From NCBI GenBank assembly GCA_027623615.1, contig JAQBVH010000178.1:1-6782 (forward strand): a stretch of DNA of 6,782 nt, in the 5' to 3' direction. Shown here one piece after another: positions 4,583 to 6,782 of the stretch (the stretch's first letter is position 1; every line of letters starts with the position of its first letter). Both the position numbers and the translations under genes were made by a program. The notes below the pieces were generated by a model. That model did not search any database. It saw only the letters and a program-made list of their open reading frames with translations, and was not told where the DNA came from. This DNA comes from Planctomycetota bacterium (GTDB taxonomy: Bacteria > Planctomycetota > UBA1135 > GCA-002686595).

Positions 4583-5710
4583 ATGATCCCCCCAGTGCCC
4601 CTCTTCGTCCGCCGAGTCCTGCGCCTGCTCGAGGCCCGTCGCGCCCTCTACGAGGGTGCCCCCGAACGGGCCCTCGGCGCCCTGAGGGATCCCTCGCTGA
4701 CCCTGTCACCCCAGGCGGACCAGCTGCGACGGCGTGCCATGGAGGCGCTGTTTCGTAGCGCGGCGCACAAGGCCTCCCAGGGCCGGGACGCTTCGGTCGC
4801 GCGCGTGCTCGGGGTGGTCGCCTCGGAGGACCCGCGCCGCGCAGACGAGTGGCGCCGGCACCTGGTGCCGCCGGCGGTCGAGCCTGTCGAACCGCGCAGC
4901 TCGAACCTGCGGGCGCTCCTGGCGCAGATGCGCGCGGGCAAGGCCGATGGCGCCGATCAGCCGCGCCGAGAGGAACAGCAGCCGTCCTCGGTCCATCGCC
5001 TCGACCCACCCGCGGGCGCGGCCCTGCGCTTCCACCTGGCCGTCGATGACGGCGGCGAATACCTGGCCCTCTCGGGCAAGTCGCTCTCGTTCGGTCACGC
5101 GCGTGCCGCCGCGGCGGACGTGCCGCTGCTGGCCGACCTCGAATCCGTGCACGCGCGCATCTCGTTCGGCGAGTCCTTCCACGGCGGACCGACGTGGCAC
5201 GTCCAGCCGGTCGGGCTCGGACGCGTCTCGGTCGACGGCCGGGTCGCTGACGGGGTGATCGAGCTCCACGATGGGGCGCAGGTGCGCTTGTCCGAGCATG
5301 TCGGTTTCCGGTTCTGGCGGCCGGATCCCGCCTCCGCGTCCGCCCGGGTGGAGCTCCTGAAAGGCCTCGAAGCCGAAGGCGCGACCCGCCTGCTGCTCTT
5401 TGCTCCCGGGAGCGCGGGCCGGGTCCGTATCGGCCCCAAGACCAACCGCCACGTGCCGATCGCCGGCGTCGAGCAGGAGATCGAGCTGAGCCTCGAGCCG
5501 GCCGATGAGCCCACGGAGCTGATCGTGCGCTGCGGGGGCGGTGTGCGCCTGATCGACGGCCCCACCGGCCTGGGCGAGGTGCGTCTGCCCTGTCCGCCCG
5601 ATCGGCGCATCGACGTTGTCCTCGGCGCGCGACCGTCTTCTCAGGCACCCTTCGGCCTGGCGATCACACCGGTCGAGGACCGACCTACAATCCACGGGGG
5701 ATCGGCCTGA
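4583..5710 (+). CDS. FHA-like domain protein, coupled partner of the downstream kinase
   Basis: This encodes 375 residues with no signal peptide or membrane segment. Residues about 5-95 are helical and rich in Arg, Ala and Leu, perhaps TPR-like; a Pro/Glu/Gln linker covers about 95-145. Residues about 148-246 fit the forkhead-associated fold: LSFGHARA (168-175), DVPLLADLESVHARI (179-193) and VSVDGRVADG with LHDGAQVRL (215-236). FHA domains normally read phosphothreonine, but the usual Gly-Arg is Gly-His (H172), the Ser three residues before the conserved His is Glu (E187), and the NG-turn Asn is not kept (VDG at 217-219), so ordinary phosphothreonine binding is doubtful. Residues about 250-375 form an unrecognised beta-rich region. 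The stop overlaps the kinase ATG by one base (TGATG), so the two are very likely co-translated and functionally paired. The frame extends upstream to 4409, but ATG 4583 is favoured by GGAGGAAG and by where protein-like sequence begins. Confidence 0.8.
   Translation: MIPPVPLFVRRVLRLLEARRALYEGAPERALGALRDPSLTLSPQADQLRRRAMEALFRSAAHKASQGRDASVARVLGVVASEDPRRADEWRRHLVPPAVEPVEPRSSNLRALLAQMRAGKADGADQPRREEQQPSSVHRLDPPAGAALRFHLAVDDGGEYLALSGKSLSFGHARAAAADVPLLADLESVHARISFGESFHGGPTWHVQPVGLGRVSVDGRVADGVIELHDGAQVRLSEHVGFRFWRPDPASASARVELLKGLEAEGATRLLLFAPGSAGRVRIGPKTNRHVPIAGVEQEIELSLEPADEPTELIVRCGGGVRLIDGPTGLGEVRLPCPPDRRIDVVLGARPSSQAPFGLAITPVEDRPTIHGGSA
5684..5702 (+). promoter_or_regulatory. Promoter-like -10 element TACAAT just before the kinase gene
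   Basis: TACAAT (5686-5691) differs from TATAAT at one position. Its surroundings, CCTACAATCC followed by ACGGGGGAT, resemble the block at 2701-2718. It lies inside the last codons of the FHA-like gene, so it would be an internal promoter giving the kinase a leader of only about a dozen bases. A short inverted repeat, CGGTC-GAG-GACCG (5670-5682), lies immediately upstream. No convincing -35 element is visible. Confidence 0.3.
5696..5701 (+). promoter_or_regulatory. Ribosome binding site GGGGGA for the kinase gene
   Basis: GGGGGA ends 8 bases before ATG 5710, within the 3' end of the FHA-like gene. Together with the TGATG overlap it supports both independent initiation and coupled re-initiation at 5710. 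Confidence 0.5.
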
Positions 5711-6782
5711 TGGATTGGGAAGCCTTCTACAACTCGTTCCGCAAACCGGATTTCATTGCGGGGTACGAGATCCAGAACCGCCTTGGCGGCGGCGCCTTCG
5801 GCGACGTCTACAAGGCGCGCAAGCAGTCGATCGGCAAGGCGTACGCGATCAAGTTCCTCAAGCTCGAGGACGACGGCCAGCGCGAAGCGGTCGAGCGTGA
5901 GCTCGCCCAGGTTCGCCACTTCGCCGCGATCGACCATCCCAACCTGGTCACGATCGAGGACATGGGCACGACGATGGACGTGCCGTACTTGATCATGGGC
6001 TACGCAGGCGAGGACACCCTCGCCCGCCGCCTCAAGGGTGGCGCGCTGTCCTCTGAGGACGCGCTGCTCTACTTCACCCAGGCTTGCAGGGGCGTGCTCG
6101 CCCTGCACGACCGGCGGCGGGTGCACTTCGACCTGAAGCCCTCGAACATCTTCCTGAAGGGCGAAGTCGCACGGGTGGGCGACTACGGTCTCTCGAAGCT
6201 GCTCACCGACGGGCGCATGACCCTGTCCTTCGGCCGCGGCACGCCCCAGTACATGGCGCCCGAGATCCTGCGCAGCCGCGCGGACCACCGGGCGGACATC
6301 TACTCGCTAGGCGTGATCCTCTACGAGAGCCTGGTCGGCAGGTTGCCCTTCGAGCCGGAGGCGGAAGGAGGGCTGATCCTGCGCGAAGAGGACACCCCGC
6401 CCGAGTTTCCGGACGACTTCCCCGGCGCGATGCGGCCCGCGGTGGAGCGCTGCCTGCGCCTCGCCGCGGATGATCGCTACGACGACGTCGGCGAGCTGCT
6501 CGAAGCCCTGGGCCAGACTGCCCGCCAGGGGGATTCGGTCACCCTGCCGCTGAAGGAGGCCGGGTCGCCCGTGGCCCACTCGGCGACGCCCGCGCGCGTC
6601 TCGACTTCCAGCACGAGCGAGCCGGACGAGCCGCCCACCCCCAAACCCGGCTCCGAGCTGCGCCAGACCGCCGCAGAGCTCGCCCGGGGCGCGGCGATGG
6701 TGGCCCGCGGTGTCTGGGACGGCCTGCGCTCGACCGGAGTCGAGGAGCCGCCGCCGCCGCCGCCCGCGGACAGTCCGCCGGG
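5710..6782 (+). CDS. Ser/Thr protein kinase, Hanks type, non-RD (3' end missing)
   Basis: The frame runs from ATG 5710 off the window end without a stop, showing 357 residues. The kinase domain spans about 18-270: glycine loop LGGGAFGDV (25-33), ATP-anchoring Lys48 in YAIKF, probable helix-C Glu64, catalytic loop HFDLKPSN (139-146; Asp141, Lys143, Asn146), metal-binding DYG (158-160), GTPQYMAPE (177-185), and ADIYSLGV (195-202) with structural Asp196. All catalytic residues are present, so it should phosphorylate Ser/Thr. HRD is HFD, making it non-RD, and DFG is DYG. Thr171, Ser173 and Thr178 lie in the activation segment. After about 278 comes a Ser/Thr/Pro-rich linker, a predicted helix (about 318-342) and six consecutive prolines (347-352). 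No membrane segment is visible yet; planctomycete-type kinases often continue into transmembrane or WD/TPR regions, which cannot be judged here. Translation is coupled to the FHA-like gene. Confidence 0.93.
   Translation, partial: MDWEAFYNSFRKPDFIAGYEIQNRLGGGAFGDVYKARKQSIGKAYAIKFLKLEDDGQREAVERELAQVRHFAAIDHPNLVTIEDMGTTMDVPYLIMGYAGEDTLARRLKGGALSSEDALLYFTQACRGVLALHDRRRVHFDLKPSNIFLKGEVARVGDYGLSKLLTDGRMTLSFGRGTPQYMAPEILRSRADHRADIYSLGVILYESLVGRLPFEPEAEGGLILREEDTPPEFPDDFPGAMRPAVERCLRLAADDRYDDVGELLEALGQTARQGDSVTLPLKEAGSPVAHSATPARVSTSSTSEPDEPPTPKPGSELRQTAAELARGAAMVARGVWDGLRSTGVEEPPPPPPADSPP

Noticed and set aside
4583..6782. FHA plus kinase as part of a type VI secretion regulatory cluster.
   Set aside because: No secretion-apparatus genes are present, and FHA-kinase pairs occur widely outside that system.

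Overview
The window is GC-rich DNA with strong G/C preference at third codon positions, and every supported gene lies on the + strand. The organism looks like a member of the Planctomycetota or a similarly signalling-rich, high-GC lineage. This rests on gene style: a ribosomal-protein pair followed by a run of Ser/Thr-kinase, FHA-like and GGDEF-like proteins, and frequent weak Shine-Dalgarno sequences. No single marker in the window proves the phylum.

Layout. (1) 1-1556: the 3' end of a multi-pass membrane protein gene, then an exported, membrane-anchored protein whose GTG start overlaps the previous stop. Neither belongs to a family I recognise. (2) 1557-2534: an intergenic region with a candidate promoter, then rplM (L13) and rpsI (S9), the classic two-gene operon. 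(3) 2535-2762: a 228-base spacer with a perfect 12-bp hairpin (probable terminator) and a second perfect inverted repeat overlapping a promoter-like -10 element. (4) 2763-3515: a YebC/PmpR/TACO1-family gene. (5) 3541-4461: a receiver-like plus degenerate GGDEF protein, only 25 bases after yebC. (6) 4583-5710: a protein with a helical N-terminus, a degenerate FHA domain and a beta-rich C-terminus. (7) 5710-6782: a Ser/Thr protein kinase, cut by the window edge, whose ATG overlaps the FHA stop by one base (TGATG).

How the genes fit together. L13 and S9 are core ribosome components and YebC-family proteins are linked to translation of proline-rich stretches, so the centre of the window is translation-related. 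The last three genes form an apparent signalling module in which two members have kept the fold but lost signature residues: the GGDEF motif reads DESSF although the RxxD c-di-GMP inhibitory site is intact, and the FHA domain lacks the usual phosphothreonine-contacting Arg, Ser and Asn. The kinase keeps all catalytic residues but is of the non-RD type (HFD instead of HRD). The most interesting possibility is a kinase with a dedicated, translationally coupled FHA-like partner and possibly a c-di-GMP-sensing pseudo-enzyme. That is inference; the residues are read directly from the sequence. I see no mobile element, CRISPR array or RNA gene. No gene-free stretch exceeds 300 bases.
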